A stretch of 14,765 nucleotides of DNA from Opitutia bacterium (GCA_003157575.1 PMKA01000350.1:1-14765), one strand, 5' to 3'; positions 1-7,138 are shown, counted from the first letter of the stretch. Notes: generated by a model not told the origin, from the sequence alone. A program made the numbers and translations.

Positions 1-1
1 G

Positions 2-673
2 GCCGAACACCGAATGTACCTGCCGCTCGCCGCGGTTATCGCGCTGGGGGTGGCGGGGTGCTTCCGTGTTTGCGGGCGGCGCGGGATGCTCGCGTTTCTC
101 GTTCTGGCCGCCGCCTTCACCGCGCTCACTGTGCGGCGGTGCGATGCCTATCGCAGCGAGTTTGGTTTTTGGAGCGATGTCTTGGCGCGGCAGCCGGACA
201 ACCCGCGGGCGCACTATAATCTTGGCTGCATGCTGGTCCATGCCGGCCGGGCAATCGAGGGCATCGGGCATTTTGAGGAGGCGCTCCGGTTGCGCCCGGA
301 TTTCGCCGAGGCCCATGTCAATCTCGGCCATGCGTTGAACCGCGCCGGTCGCGTTCCCGAGGCGATCCGGCACTACGAGGAGGCGTTGCGCCTGAAGCCC
401 GGCGATGCATCGGCGCATTACGCCCTTGGAGAGACTTTCGAGCGGATCGGGAGGACAGCGGACGCGATCGCGCAGCTTCGCGAGACTTTGCGTCTCCGGC
501 CGGATTTTGCGGATGCGCACAGCCGGCTGGCCGGCCTGCTGCTGGCCTCGGGACGGACGGACGACGCGGCGGCCGAGTACGGGCAGGTTCTGCGCCTGCG
601 GACGGACGACGCCTCCGCCCGCGCCGGTATCGAGCGAGCGTGCGCGGCGCAGACCGCGGCTTCGGCCCGGTGA
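2..673 (+). CDS. Membrane-anchored TPR protein, C-terminal part (5' end outside window)
   Basis: The frame is open from the first bases of the window, reading AEHRMYLPLAAV before any start. The E-H/R-R-MYLP motif is typical of the last membrane segments of large bacterial TPR membrane proteins that resemble glycosyltransferases, so the first ATG at 14 is internal and the gene is truncated by the window. Two hydrophobic segments (about residues 5-25 and 30-45 of the visible part) are followed by an amphipathic linker and four clear 34-residue TPR units (AHYNLGCML, AHVNLGHAL, AHYALGETF and AHSRLAGLL mark their A helices), each ending in an ALRLxP-type turn. TPRs bind other proteins, but the partner cannot be told. 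The C-terminus is Ala-rich and the gene ends at TGA 671-673, converging on the toxin-antitoxin operon. The TPR call is firm; the glycosyltransferase-like architecture is an inference from the MYLP motif alone. Confidence 0.85.
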   Translation, partial: AEHRMYLPLAAVIALGVAGCFRVCGRRGMLAFLVLAAAFTALTVRRCDAYRSEFGFWSDVLARQPDNPRAHYNLGCMLVHAGRAIEGIGHFEEALRLRPDFAEAHVNLGHALNRAGRVPEAIRHYEEALRLKPGDASAHYALGETFERIGRTADAIAQLRETLRLRPDFADAHSRLAGLLLASGRTDDAAAEYGQVLRLRTDDASARAGIERACAAQTAASAR

Positions 674-677
674 TGTT

Positions 678-696
678 TGGCGCAGGCGCCGCGCCA
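678..696. terminator. Hairpin between convergent genes, possible terminator
   Basis: A perfect 6-bp stem (TGGCGC 678-683 with GCGCCA 691-696) and 7-nt loop start 5 bases after the TPR gene stop, in the short gap before the convergent PIN toxin stop. There is no T tract on either strand, so intrinsic termination is uncertain. It could be a Rho-assisted or mRNA 3'-end stabilising structure. Confidence 0.3.
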
Positions 697-740
697 GAAC
701 CGGCGGCCGGTTGAAGCCGTCACCGCTGCATCCGTCGGGG

Positions 741-1151
741 TTACCAGATCACCCTCAGACCGCGCACTCCGGTGAGGGCGTGCATCTTCTCGTCGACGGT
801 GAGCAGGGGCAGTTCGTGTTCGACCGCTGTGGCGACGATATGCCGGTCGCAAGGATCGCGATGCGGCCCTCCTGCCAAAGTCCAGTCGAGAAAGGCCGCC
901 CTAATGGCAATCTCGTGGGTGACGGGCAGCACTTCAATTCCAGCGGTTGCGGCTTGCAGCCATTCCTCGGGCGTGAGCCGCGTGGGGATTTTCCCGGATG
1001 CAAGGTGGCGTGCCAGCTCCGAGAGCGTCACGTCCGAAATCGCAAGGTCGCCGCGCTGCGCGTCACGCACGATGGCGAGCACTTTCGCTGAAAGCCGGCG
1101 TTCGTCGGTCTGCGCCCAGTCGATAGCGTGGGTATCGAGCAGGAATTTCAT
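741..1151 (-). CDS. PIN-domain ribonuclease toxin (VapC-like)
   Basis: A 136-residue protein of usual VapC size. The start is ATG 1149-1151, chosen because it overlaps the antitoxin stop as ATGA and gives the canonical PIN N-terminus MKFLLDTHAIDW; an upstream start would only add MGHGQK. The PIN acidic residues are all visible: D6 in LLDTHA, E45 in LSELARH, D99 and D102 in HRDPCDRHIVATA, and D120 in LLTVDEKM. The HxDPxDRxIxAxA motif marks the VapC/Sll0205-like subgroup. Family members are Mg2+-dependent RNases that cut tRNA or rRNA when freed from their antitoxin; the target here is unknown. It is translationally coupled behind a ribbon-helix-helix gene, the classic antitoxin-toxin order. No catalytic residue is missing, so it is probably active. 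Confidence 0.92.
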   Translation of the reverse strand: MKFLLDTHAIDWAQTDERRLSAKVLAIVRDAQRGDLAISDVTLSELARHLASGKIPTRLTPEEWLQAATAGIEVLPVTHEIAIRAAFLDWTLAGGPHRDPCDRHIVATAVEHELPLLTVDEKMHALTGVRGLRVIW

Positions 1152-1384
1152 CTTCTGGCCGTGTCCCACTCCTCGTCGGCGAACGCGGGTCGGGCCGGAT
1201 CGTAGGTTGACGGGCCGAGCGAATATTGCTTGAGCCGGCCCAGCAGAAAGCCCCTGCCCTCAGGGGGCACGTCCTTCTCGACGGAGGTGCGCACAAGCTC
1301 GGAGACCGAAATCTTGCGCTTGCGCGCGGCACGCGAGATGCGGCGCTTGAACTCCGGCGAGACCTTGAGGGTCAGCGTGGGCAT
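1148..1384 (-). CDS. Ribbon-helix-helix antitoxin
   Basis: A 78-residue basic protein. Residues 3-9 (TLTLKVS) form the predicted DNA-binding beta strand. Two helices follow around residues 10-40 (EFKRRISRAARKRKIS, then VSELVRTSVEK), the CopG/MetJ/Arc fold used by VapB-type antitoxins. The C-terminal half (about residues 40-78: GRGFLLGRLKQYSLGP, then an acidic EEWDTARR end) has no DNA-binding look and probably wraps the PIN toxin. The start ATG 1382-1384 has an AGGG Shine-Dalgarno 7 nt upstream (1392-1395 on the complement), inside the putative operator, which would let the complex block both transcription and ribosome access. The last codons overlap the toxin start by ATGA. The fold is clear; neutralisation of the PIN protein is inferred from the operon. 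Confidence 0.85.
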   Translation of the reverse strand: MPTLTLKVSPEFKRRISRAARKRKISVSELVRTSVEKDVPPEGRGFLLGRLKQYSLGPSTYDPARPAFADEEWDTARR

Positions 1385-1404
1385 GGTGTTACCCTGGTAT
1401 TACC
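1385..1404. promoter_or_regulatory. Candidate operator of the toxin-antitoxin operon
   Basis: Two 9-bp sites, GGTGTTACC (1385-1393) and GGTATTACC (1396-1404), differ at one base and repeat every 11 bp, about one helical turn. Each is itself close to palindromic (GGT...ACC), and the junction forms a further palindrome TACC-CT-GGTA (1390-1399). The pair directly abuts the antitoxin ATG and covers its Shine-Dalgarno. RHH antitoxins typically bind such short spaced repeats in their own promoters. Binding is an inference. Confidence 0.5.
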
Positions 1405-1432
1405 GGACGGCATGTCAAGAGGCCGCGTAGTT

Positions 1433-1605
1433 TTACGGCGCGTTCCACTCACGCCAGAGGGCGCGAACCGCTTCGATGTCGCTCTGATGGCGCCCCTCAA
1501 AGTCAGGCACGAAGCGCTTGCAGAGTGCCCGGATCTTGGCCTCGTGGCTGCCGACGAGTCCCTGAACTCCAGGTTCGGGCTTGTGCCGCCCGATCCCGAT
1601 GACGT
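1433..1605 (-). pseudogene. Open remnant behind ruvB, possible decayed gene
   Basis: Between the ruvB stop and the antitoxin one minus-strand frame stays open for about 57 codons and ends at TAA 1433-1435. It reads through [14 protein letters not shown], then EAKIRALCKRF, then DIEAVRALWREWNAP. Third-position G+C is high (roughly three quarters), as in a coding frame of this genome. No ATG start is present, and the frame is already open inside the end of ruvB, so it is not an intact gene. The segment HEAKIRALCKRF vaguely recalls the start of MNT-type nucleotidyltransferase antitoxins, but it is too short to identify. It could also be chance in GC-rich DNA. Apart from this and the operator I see nothing in 1385-1605. 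Confidence 0.25.
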
Positions 1606-2670
1606 TTACAGCAGCTCTCCCTGCGCCCCGCCGGCGGGCTTGAGGCCGATGGCCTGGTAACCCATCGCAGTGAGCACGCGGCCCTGCGGCGTGCGCTGGA
1701 GGTAGCCCTCCATGATCAGGAAGGGTTCGTGCACCTCCTCAAGCGTCTCCGCCTCCTCGCCCACGGCGACAGCGATGGTGTTCATGCCGACGGGGCCGCC
1801 GGCATAATGTTGCGCCATCACGCGCAGGATGCGCTTGTCCATCTCATCGAGGCCGCGCACGTCGATTTCGAGAAGTTCGAGGGCGGCTGCGGCAACGGCC
1901 CTCGTGATCCGGCCCTGCGCCTTTTCCTGGGCGAAGTCGCGGATGAAGTAAATCAGGTTGTTGGCGATGCGCGGCGTGCCGCGGGCGCGCGTGGCGATTT
2001 CGCGGCCGCCGTCCTCGTCCAGTTCCACCTTGAGCAGGCCGCAGGAGCGGCGGACGATGCCAAGCAGCGTCGCAGCATCGTAATAATCGAGGCGCGTCTG
2101 GAGTGTGAATCGGCTTCTCAACGGCGCGGTGAGCAGGCCGGCGCGGGTGGTGGCGCCGACGAGCGTGAACTTCGGCAGGCTCAGGCGCACGCTGCGCGCG
2201 TTCGGGCCCTGGTCGATCATGATGTCGAGGCGGTAGTCCTCCATCGCCGAGTAAAGGTACTCCTCGACCGTCTTCGGCAGGCGGTGGATTTCGTCGATGA
2301 ACAGAATGTCCCCCTCCTCCAGGTTTGTCAGCAGGCCGGCCAGGTCGCCCGCCTTCTCGATTACGGGGCCGGAGGTGATGCGGACGTTTCGTCCCATCTC
2401 GGCTCCGAGAATGAATGCGAGCGTGGTCTTGCCGAGGCCCGGCGGGCCGCTGAGGAGGATGTGGTTGAGCGCCTCGCCACGGCGCCGGGCGGCGCCGACC
2501 ATGACCTTGAGCCGCTCGACGGTCTTTGACTGTCCCGCGAAATCGCCGAACGCGAGCGGACGGAGCGCAACGTCAGCCGCTGTCGCCGGCGCGGTAAGCG
2601 TTGTCTGGATGAAACCGACCCCGGTGTCCCCTGTTTTCGGCTTTTGGCTTTTGATTTTTGAGTCGGTCAC
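1606..2670 (-). CDS. ruvB: Holliday junction branch migration ATPase RuvB
   Basis: A 354-residue protein, close to the usual RuvB length plus a roughly 20-residue N-terminal extension. With RuvA and RuvC it drives branch migration and resolution of Holliday junctions in the cytoplasm. Visible parts in order: [12 protein letters not shown] (36-47), Walker [11 protein letters not shown] (74-83, K81), Walker B FIDEIH (124-129), sensor 1 GATTRAG (172-178), arginine finger LRSRF (184-188), sensor 2 region [10 protein letters not shown], and a winged-helix C-terminus ([16 protein letters not shown], then [17 protein letters not shown]). The start is GTG 2668-2670; an in-frame stop lies just upstream and no better start occurs before the conserved region. 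No clear Shine-Dalgarno is seen. Codons 3-12 are made of a heptanucleotide repeat, so the N-terminal [10 protein letters not shown] is probably non-conserved. murA lies 92 bp upstream on the same strand; ruvA and ruvC are not in the window. Confidence 0.98.
   Translation of the reverse strand: MTDSKIKSQKPKTGDTGVGFIQTTLTAPATAADVALRPLAFGDFAGQSKTVERLKVMVGAARRRGEALNHILLSGPPGLGKTTLAFILGAEMGRNVRITSGPVIEKAGDLAGLLTNLEEGDILFIDEIHRLPKTVEEYLYSAMEDYRLDIMIDQGPNARSVRLSLPKFTLVGATTRAGLLTAPLRSRFTLQTRLDYYDAATLLGIVRRSCGLLKVELDEDGGREIATRARGTPRIANNLIYFIRDFAQEKAQGRITRAVAAAALELLEIDVRGLDEMDKRILRVMAQHYAGGPVGMNTIAVAVGEEAETLEEVHEPFLIMEGYLQRTPQGRVLTAMGYQAIGLKPAGGAQGELL
2634..2661 (-). repeat. Heptanucleotide repeat array within the ruvB 5' end
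   Basis: Four consecutive 7-base units read on the complement: TCAAAAA, TCAAAAG, CCAAAAG, CCGAAAA. They are in exact 7-base phase and A-rich against a GC-rich background. They form codons 3-12 of ruvB. A similar array lies about 55 bp away at 2716-2750, in the gap to murA. Confidence 0.6.
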
Positions 2671-2715
2671 GGCGGTATGGGCTCAAAGCGTCTGTTCATC
2701 CAGCGACGGCGACTC

Positions 2716-2750
2716 CGAAATCGCAAATCGCAAATCCTTGGTCGCAAATC
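2716..2750 (+). repeat. Heptanucleotide repeat array in the murA-ruvB gap
   Basis: Five 7-base units in exact phase: CGAAATC, GCAAATC, GCAAATC, CTTGGTC, GCAAATC. The fourth is degenerate. The array starts 13 bp past the murA stop and fills much of the 92-bp gap to ruvB. It is AT-richer than its surroundings. Tandem heptamers of this kind recall the STRR repeats of filamentous cyanobacteria; whether this family is spread through this genome cannot be seen here. Confidence 0.65.
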
Positions 2751-2762
2751 GAAGACATGAAA

Positions 2763-4049
2763 TCACTCCGTCCATGTGACGTCGGCGCCCAGCGAGCGGA
2801 GGTTTTCCACAAAGCGCGGATGGGCGCGCTTGATGATCTCGGCGTTCCGCACGACGCTGCGGCCGGGAATGCTCGCGGCGACCATGTAGAGCGCCACGGC
2901 GGCCCTGATGATGTAGGGCGCATCAACCACGGCGGGTCGCAGGGGCCGGTCGCCGAAGACGATTGCGCGATGCGGATCGCAGACGACGAGATGGGCGCCG
3001 AATTTCGCAATTTCCGGCAGCCACGTGAAGCCGCCCTCATAGACCTTGTTCCAAAACTGGATCTCGCCCCGGGCGCGGACTGACAGCGCGATCATGCAGG
3101 GAAGAAGATCGACGGGAAAATACGGCCAGGGCGCCGCCTCGATCTTCGGCAGGAGGTTTGGGGTGCGGGTGGGCGCGACCGCGAGCTGCTGGCCGGATTT
3201 CACGACCGCGGTGGAGCCTTCATGGCCGACGGTCACGCCCAGCTTGGCGAACGACCGCGCGATGAGGTCGAAGTGCTCCGGCAGCGAACGCTCGACCCGC
3301 ACCTCGCCGCCGGTGATTGCGCCGAGGGCGAGGAAGGTCACGACCTCATGATAGTCGCTGTTGATCGTGAATGTGCCGCCGTGCAGTTCCTTGACGCCGG
3401 CGACCCGCAGCATGCTGGTGCCAACGCCCTCGATACGCGCCCCCATGCGGTTGAGCATCGTGCAAAGGTCCTGGACGTGCGGCTCGCTGGCGGCGTTGAT
3501 GAGCGTCGATTCCCCGTCCGCAAGGACCGCTGCCATGACGAAATTCTCCGTTGCCGTCACTGACATGTAGTCCTGCCAGCACCGGGTGGCGCGAAAGCGC
3601 CCGTCGAGCGTCAACGTCCCGTCGGGCGAGGCTTCGGCGCCAAGCGCCTGGAGGAGCTCCAGATGCGGATCCAGCTCGCGTACTCCGAGCGAACATCCCT
3701 TTGCGGCGGCGGGGACCACAATTTTCTTCATCCGCCAGAGCAGCGGCGCGAACAGCAGCACCGTCGAACGCATGCCGGCGGGCATGTCCGCCTTGAGCCG
3801 GGAGGTGTCAAACCGGGCGTGGTCGATCCGCATCTCCCCCCGCGCCCGGTCCCAGGTGATCTGGGAGCCCTGCGCGACAAAAAATTCGGCCAGTTTTTCC
3901 AGGTCGGTGATGTCGGGAACGTTCAACAACCGCACTGGTTCGCTCGCAAGCAGCGTGGCGCAGAACGCCGGCAGGGCGGAGTTCTTATTTCCGGACGGAA
4001 CGATGGTGCCGGAAAGCGGCCTGCCGCCGTTGATGATAAGGTCGGCCAT
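2763..4049 (-). CDS. murA: UDP-N-acetylglucosamine 1-carboxyvinyltransferase (divergent MurA type)
   Basis: A 428-residue EPSP/MurA-fold enzyme that would transfer enolpyruvate from PEP to UDP-GlcNAc, the first committed step of peptidoglycan synthesis, in the cytoplasm. K22-N23 in SGNKNSALP, the mobile-loop cysteine C119 in KGCSLGVRELDPHL (E. coli C115) and D314 in YFPVDLLP (E. coli D305) are present. The C-terminus differs from classical MurA: FWNKVYEGGF replaces the usual region before the last motif, and the end reads IKRAHPRFVENLRSLGADV where the RGYERIEDKL-like signature is expected. It may therefore be a distinct MurA subfamily or a second paralogue. The start ATG 4047-4049 gives the conserved MADLIINGGRPLSGTI; no Shine-Dalgarno precedes it, only the pyrimidine-rich CTCTCCTGATCC. 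It is tandem with ruvB. The EPSP-transferase fold is certain; the exact substrate is less so. Confidence 0.88.
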   Translation of the reverse strand: MADLIINGGRPLSGTIVPSGNKNSALPAFCATLLASEPVRLLNVPDITDLEKLAEFFVAQGSQITWDRARGEMRIDHARFDTSRLKADMPAGMRSTVLLFAPLLWRMKKIVVPAAAKGCSLGVRELDPHLELLQALGAEASPDGTLTLDGRFRATRCWQDYMSVTATENFVMAAVLADGESTLINAASEPHVQDLCTMLNRMGARIEGVGTSMLRVAGVKELHGGTFTINSDYHEVVTFLALGAITGGEVRVERSLPEHFDLIARSFAKLGVTVGHEGSTAVVKSGQQLAVAPTRTPNLLPKIEAAPWPYFPVDLLPCMIALSVRARGEIQFWNKVYEGGFTWLPEIAKFGAHLVVCDPHRAIVFGDRPLRPAVVDAPYIIRAAVALYMVAASIPGRSVVRNAEIIKRAHPRFVENLRSLGADVTWTE

Positions 4050-4070
4050 GGATCAGGAGAGAAAGGGACG

Positions 4071-4108
4071 TGGAAATAAAAAGGCGCCCACCGGTTGATG
4101 GACGCCTT
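4071..4108 (-). terminator. Rho-independent terminator of the RG-rich protein gene
   Basis: On the complement, AAGGCGTCCA (4099-4108) pairs with TGGGCGCCTT (4081-4090), giving a 10-bp stem with one T-G wobble and an 8-nt loop TCAACCGG. The stem is followed by TTTATTT. It lies 33 bp past the stop at 4142 and ends just before the murA start, so it separates the two transcription units and implies that murA has its own promoter or relies on read-through. Confidence 0.85.
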
Positions 4109-4141
4109 CAATGCGCTGCGAAGCGAAATGCTTGGCAAGGC

Positions 4142-5347
4142 TTAATTGCCGGACGGAGGGGGGCCGCCCTCGGGGCGTCCCTGTCCCTGGAAGCCGCCTC
4201 CACCGCGGTGGTGACGGCGGTGACCGGAATTCCTGTTTCCGCCGCCAAACCCGCGCTGTTCACCCCGGTAGCCTCTCTGGTCGCCACCGTAGCCGCGCTG
4301 GTCGCCGCCATAGCCTCTTTGGTCCCCGCCATAGCCGCGCTGGTCTCCGGAAGGCTGGCCTCCCTGCCGGCCTTCCCGAGGGCCGCGCTGGTCACCCTGG
4401 AAACCATGGTTGCGGCCCCCGCGATGGCGGCGGCGCCGGTAGGGGCCGTTGGGATTGAATTCGCGTTGGCCTGTGCCTCCGGGCTGGGTTTCCGGCTTCG
4501 GAGCCTCGGTCGGCGAACCGCCAAAAAGCTTTTTCACCCAGGCAAACATGCCGCCGGGCTTTTTCGTTTCCTCCGGTGCAGGTGAAGCCGGGGATTCGCC
4601 TTGCGGCTGGCCGGCTCCGGAGTCCTGCTCCTGGAATTCGGAATCGGTGCGCGGCTCGCGCGATTCGTACGGGCGATTGTCGCGGCGATCCCGCTCGGGA
4701 CGGAAATAGGGACGGTCTCCCCTGCGGTCATCGCGCCGGGGATGTTGTTCTCCGGATTGAAGTTCCGCGGCGCCGGCGGGCCGGTTGGGAGCATCCGGGA
4801 AGGACTCGCTCTCCCAGCTCTGTCCAACGCGTCGGGGCGCCTCGGGCGGGAGAATGTTCAGCTCGGGCTTCGGTTCGACTGCGGCGGGTTCGTCCGGCGC
4901 CTGCTGAACCGCGGGTGCTGGGGATTCTGCTGCCGGCGCCTGCCCGGCTGCAGGAGCCGGGGCTTCGGCCGGAGGAGCCGGCTGGATTGCGGGAACCTCC
5001 GCTGCCGGAATCTCCGGAGTTACGGGGGCGGGAACAGGCGTCGTTGCGTCGGCTGCGACAGCCTCCGCCGGGGCGGGGGTGGGAGCCGGAGGGGCGAACG
5101 GGTTCTTGTATTCGGTCGGGGCGGTGACGATGGACACCGCGGTGGGCTTGTAGTCGGCCGCAGGAGCGGCGGAGGCAGCCTGTGGAGCGGGACTGGCCGG
5201 ACGCTTGCCCCGGGCGAGGCCGGAGCCCCGGTTGTTGCTGAACGTTCCGAACGTTAGGTGACACGGGGCGGCTGGCGGAGGCGTGCCGGGGGCACTCGCA
5301 GTCTCGGCTGCCGAAGTCACGGCGCCGGACGGATCTGAATCTGACAT
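4142..5347 (-). CDS. Pro/Ala/Arg/Gly-rich disordered protein with RG-rich repeat tail
   Basis: A 401-residue protein of no family I recognise. The N-terminus (29-50, CHLTFGTFSNNRGSGLARGK) and residues 66-84 (YKPTAVSIV, PTEYKNPF) look like short conserved motifs. Residues 85-165 are almost pure Pro/Ala/Glu linker. Residues 200-235 are charged (RRDDRRGDRPYFRPERDRR). A single amphipathic segment GGMFAWVKKLFGG (265-277) could touch a membrane or partner. The last 110 residues are Arg/Gly-rich, with RRRRHRGGRNHG and five tandem GDQRGYG units (334-368), then HRRHHRGGGG. There is no signal peptide, so it is probably cytoplasmic. RGG-like tails of this type often bind RNA; that role is inference. ATG 5345-5347 has no Shine-Dalgarno, but an AT-rich leader with a TATTAA box (5363-5368 on the complement). 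Competing long frames in this low-complexity DNA make the call less than certain; the terminator just downstream supports this frame. Confidence 0.75.
   Translation of the reverse strand: MSDSDPSGAVTSAAETASAPGTPPPAAPCHLTFGTFSNNRGSGLARGKRPASPAPQAASAAPAADYKPTAVSIVTAPTEYKNPFAPPAPTPAPAEAVAADATTPVPAPVTPEIPAAEVPAIQPAPPAEAPAPAAGQAPAAESPAPAVQQAPDEPAAVEPKPELNILPPEAPRRVGQSWESESFPDAPNRPAGAAELQSGEQHPRRDDRRGDRPYFRPERDRRDNRPYESREPRTDSEFQEQDSGAGQPQGESPASPAPEETKKPGGMFAWVKKLFGGSPTEAPKPETQPGGTGQREFNPNGPYRRRRHRGGRNHGFQGDQRGPREGRQGGQPSGDQRGYGGDQRGYGGDQRGYGGDQRGYRGEQRGFGGGNRNSGHRRHHRGGGGFQGQGRPEGGPPPSGN
4244..4348 (-). repeat. Five 21-bp tandem repeats encoding GDQRGYG
   Basis: Five in-frame 21-bp units encode GDQRGYG three times, then GDQRGYR and GEQRGFG, residues 334-368 of the RG-rich protein. 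Synonymous codons vary between units (CGC or AGA for Arg, TAT or TAC for Tyr), so the repeat is old enough to have diverged at silent sites while the peptide was kept. Confidence 0.9.
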
Positions 5348-5562
5348 GTTGTATTGTGTGTTTTAATACGGGGCTCACCGTTGTCGGGAGCCGCCTGTTG
5401 TTCTTGGATCGGCCCGCGGAACGCGTATTCAATCGCGCTCGACGCTGGCCATGAGGAGGAGACCATTCTCCAATAGCCGGATTACCGCAACTCCAAAAAC
5501 CGATTACAGGAAACGCGGGCGCATCTGCGAAGGAGCGGGAGCACGAAGTCCGACAGGTTCAA

Positions 5563-7071
5563 CTACGGCTCGGCCTGCTCCGCGACCGGCGCCCAGCGGT
5601 CCTTTGGCAGGTCGCGGAGATTGATCACGCGCGGATCGTTGTAGATGCGTTTCAGCGCCGCACGGTCGATCTTCATCGGGCCGAGATCCTTGGCCCACGA
5701 GGCGAAATACGACCAGCTCACTCCGAGGCGCCGGGCGCCTTCCAGGTCGGGCGCCCCGCCAAATTCGCTCAAGGCGACGAGCTTCCTGCCGCCGAAACGG
5801 CCCTGCATGGCGTCCCATGTGGCGCTGAGCGGATCACGCACATCGGCCGGATATTCGTCGACGCCGATGATGTCGACGACGTCGTCGCCTGGATACCAGT
5901 CCGCGGAGGCCGTGCCGGTGTAGACCCAGATGAGATTGTGCAGGCCGTCGACCCGGGTCAGCCGGTCGTACAGCAGCCGCCAGAGCTGGATGAAAGGCTT
6001 TGGCCCCTTTGCGCCCCACCAGAACCACCTTCCTTCCGCCTCGTGCAAGGGCCGCCACAACACCGGAATGCCCCGCGCTGCCAGCTTGCGAAGTTCGCCG
6101 GCGACCATGTCGATGTCGGTCAGCAGCAGCGCGTAGTCCCTGCCTTCGGGGTGCGCCAGAGCCGCCGCCAGATCGAAGGTCGTGGCGTGCGTGTAGAAGC
6201 CCATGTACCAACGGTTGTTCTCGCGGCTCCCGTCCGGTCGCGTGCGCATGGTGTCGAGCAGCCCCGAGGGCGGGCGCCAGTGCCAGCAAAAAGTGAGGAT
6301 GTGCCCCTGCACGGCCCGCTCGATCATTCTCTCGGTCATGGCGGGACCAACGCCCTGGTATCGTATTGGCGTTGTCGTGACATCCAGCATGTCGCCGGCG
6401 ACGACGGCCGGCGACTGCCCGGTCGTCTCGCGCACATAATCCATGTCCGGACCTTCGATCGTCCCCGAAAGCGTGTGCCTCCCGAATTGCTCCACGAGAT
6501 AGGCCATCAACGCCTGCGCGGCCGGGGTGCTCTTCGGGTCGCACAGCCTGGCCGCGGGCCTTTGCAGGGAGGGGAGGGCGGCGACCGGGGTCAGATCCAC
6601 GCGGTCAATTTCGTATTGCTTCCATCCGCCGTGGATGGCGAGGGTGTTCTTCCCCTCCATCAATTCCACCTTGCCGAACCCCTGCTCCGCGAACGCGCCC
6701 CGCGAATCGGAGAATATCCCGGAACAGGCAAGCCCGTTCACTTCAAAAAGAAACCCCTTCACCGGGGAACGATAACGGACCGTCAGGTCGTAGAGGCCGG
6801 CCCTCGCGTTGAAGGTCAGCGTCACGCTGTCGGTGTCGTCCAGGAAGCCGGTCACATATCCCTGGCCGGAGTACCCGCCTCCGGCGTCCGCGACAGCGAC
6901 GTTGCCTGAGCGCCGGCCGGTCTCCACCTCAATGCGGATCGCCTCCGCCGGCGCCCCAGGGGCAGCCTGACCGGGCGTTGTGGCGCAGAACGCGGGCAGG
7001 CCGAGACCCAGGCAGGCCGCAAGACGGACCGCCATGGAGGGTCGGCGAAAAAACGAGATCAAAGTAGGCAT
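5563..7071 (-). CDS. Secreted beta-mannanase, CBM35-like module plus GH26 domain
   Basis: A 502-residue protein when started at ATG 7069-7071, which gives a signal peptide: basic FFRRPSMAVR, then hydrophobic LAACLGLGLPAFCA, with cleavage likely near GQAAP. M13 at 7033-7035 is an equally possible start; no Shine-Dalgarno decides. Residues 45-165 form a beta-rich module like CBM6/35 (IRIEVETG at its start, YSGQGYVTGF, LYDLTVRY, VDLTPV at its end). The GH26 (beta/alpha)8 domain follows from about residue 180 (HTLSGTIEG) to the end. The acid/base is E344 in RPLHEAEGRWFWWG and the nucleophile E436 in ALSEFGG. It should hydrolyse beta-1,4-mannan in the periplasm or outside the cell. It stands alone, with no transporter or other glycosidase beside it. 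I found no terminator after it, and nothing notable in 5348-5562 beyond the leader of the next gene. Confidence 0.93.
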   Translation of the reverse strand: MPTLISFFRRPSMAVRLAACLGLGLPAFCATTPGQAAPGAPAEAIRIEVETGRRSGNVAVADAGGGYSGQGYVTGFLDDTDSVTLTFNARAGLYDLTVRYRSPVKGFLFEVNGLACSGIFSDSRGAFAEQGFGKVELMEGKNTLAIHGGWKQYEIDRVDLTPVAALPSLQRPAARLCDPKSTPAAQALMAYLVEQFGRHTLSGTIEGPDMDYVRETTGQSPAVVAGDMLDVTTTPIRYQGVGPAMTERMIERAVQGHILTFCWHWRPPSGLLDTMRTRPDGSRENNRWYMGFYTHATTFDLAAALAHPEGRDYALLLTDIDMVAGELRKLAARGIPVLWRPLHEAEGRWFWWGAKGPKPFIQLWRLLYDRLTRVDGLHNLIWVYTGTASADWYPGDDVVDIIGVDEYPADVRDPLSATWDAMQGRFGGRKLVALSEFGGAPDLEGARRLGVSWSYFASWAKDLGPMKIDRAALKRIYNDPRVINLRDLPKDRWAPVAEQAEP

Positions 7072-7138
7072 CGCGCGCAGACAATCAAAGCGATGGGGTT
7101 CTGCACGACCAGCCAAAATCATCGCCCTCCCGACAGAC

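Noticed and set aside
1226..1660. Plus-strand 144-residue frame across the antitoxin and ruvB end
   Set aside because: It overlaps two confident minus genes and shows no family features.
4244..4348. Tandem repeat considered as a CRISPR array
   Set aside because: The units are contiguous 21-bp coding repeats without spacers and stay in frame.
4070..4585. Plus-strand 171-residue Ala/Val-rich frame and the minus 138-residue frame over the 21-bp repeats
   Set aside because: Both are shadows of the tandem repeat; their hydrophobic look comes from repeat codons read out of frame, and the plus frame starts inside the terminator region.
4601..5257. Plus-strand 218-residue open frame opposite the RG-rich protein gene
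   Set aside because: It is Gly/Arg-rich translation of the complement of Pro/Ala codons, with no motif or start context; the minus frame has the terminator and a coherent domain pattern.
5463..5562. Possible terminator after the mannanase gene (ATTACCG and GATTACAGG segments)
   Set aside because: The repeats are direct, not inverted, so no stem forms, and no T tract follows.
5938..6909. Plus-strand 323-residue frame opposite the mannanase gene
   Set aside because: No motif; the minus frame contains both GH26 catalytic motifs and a CBM.
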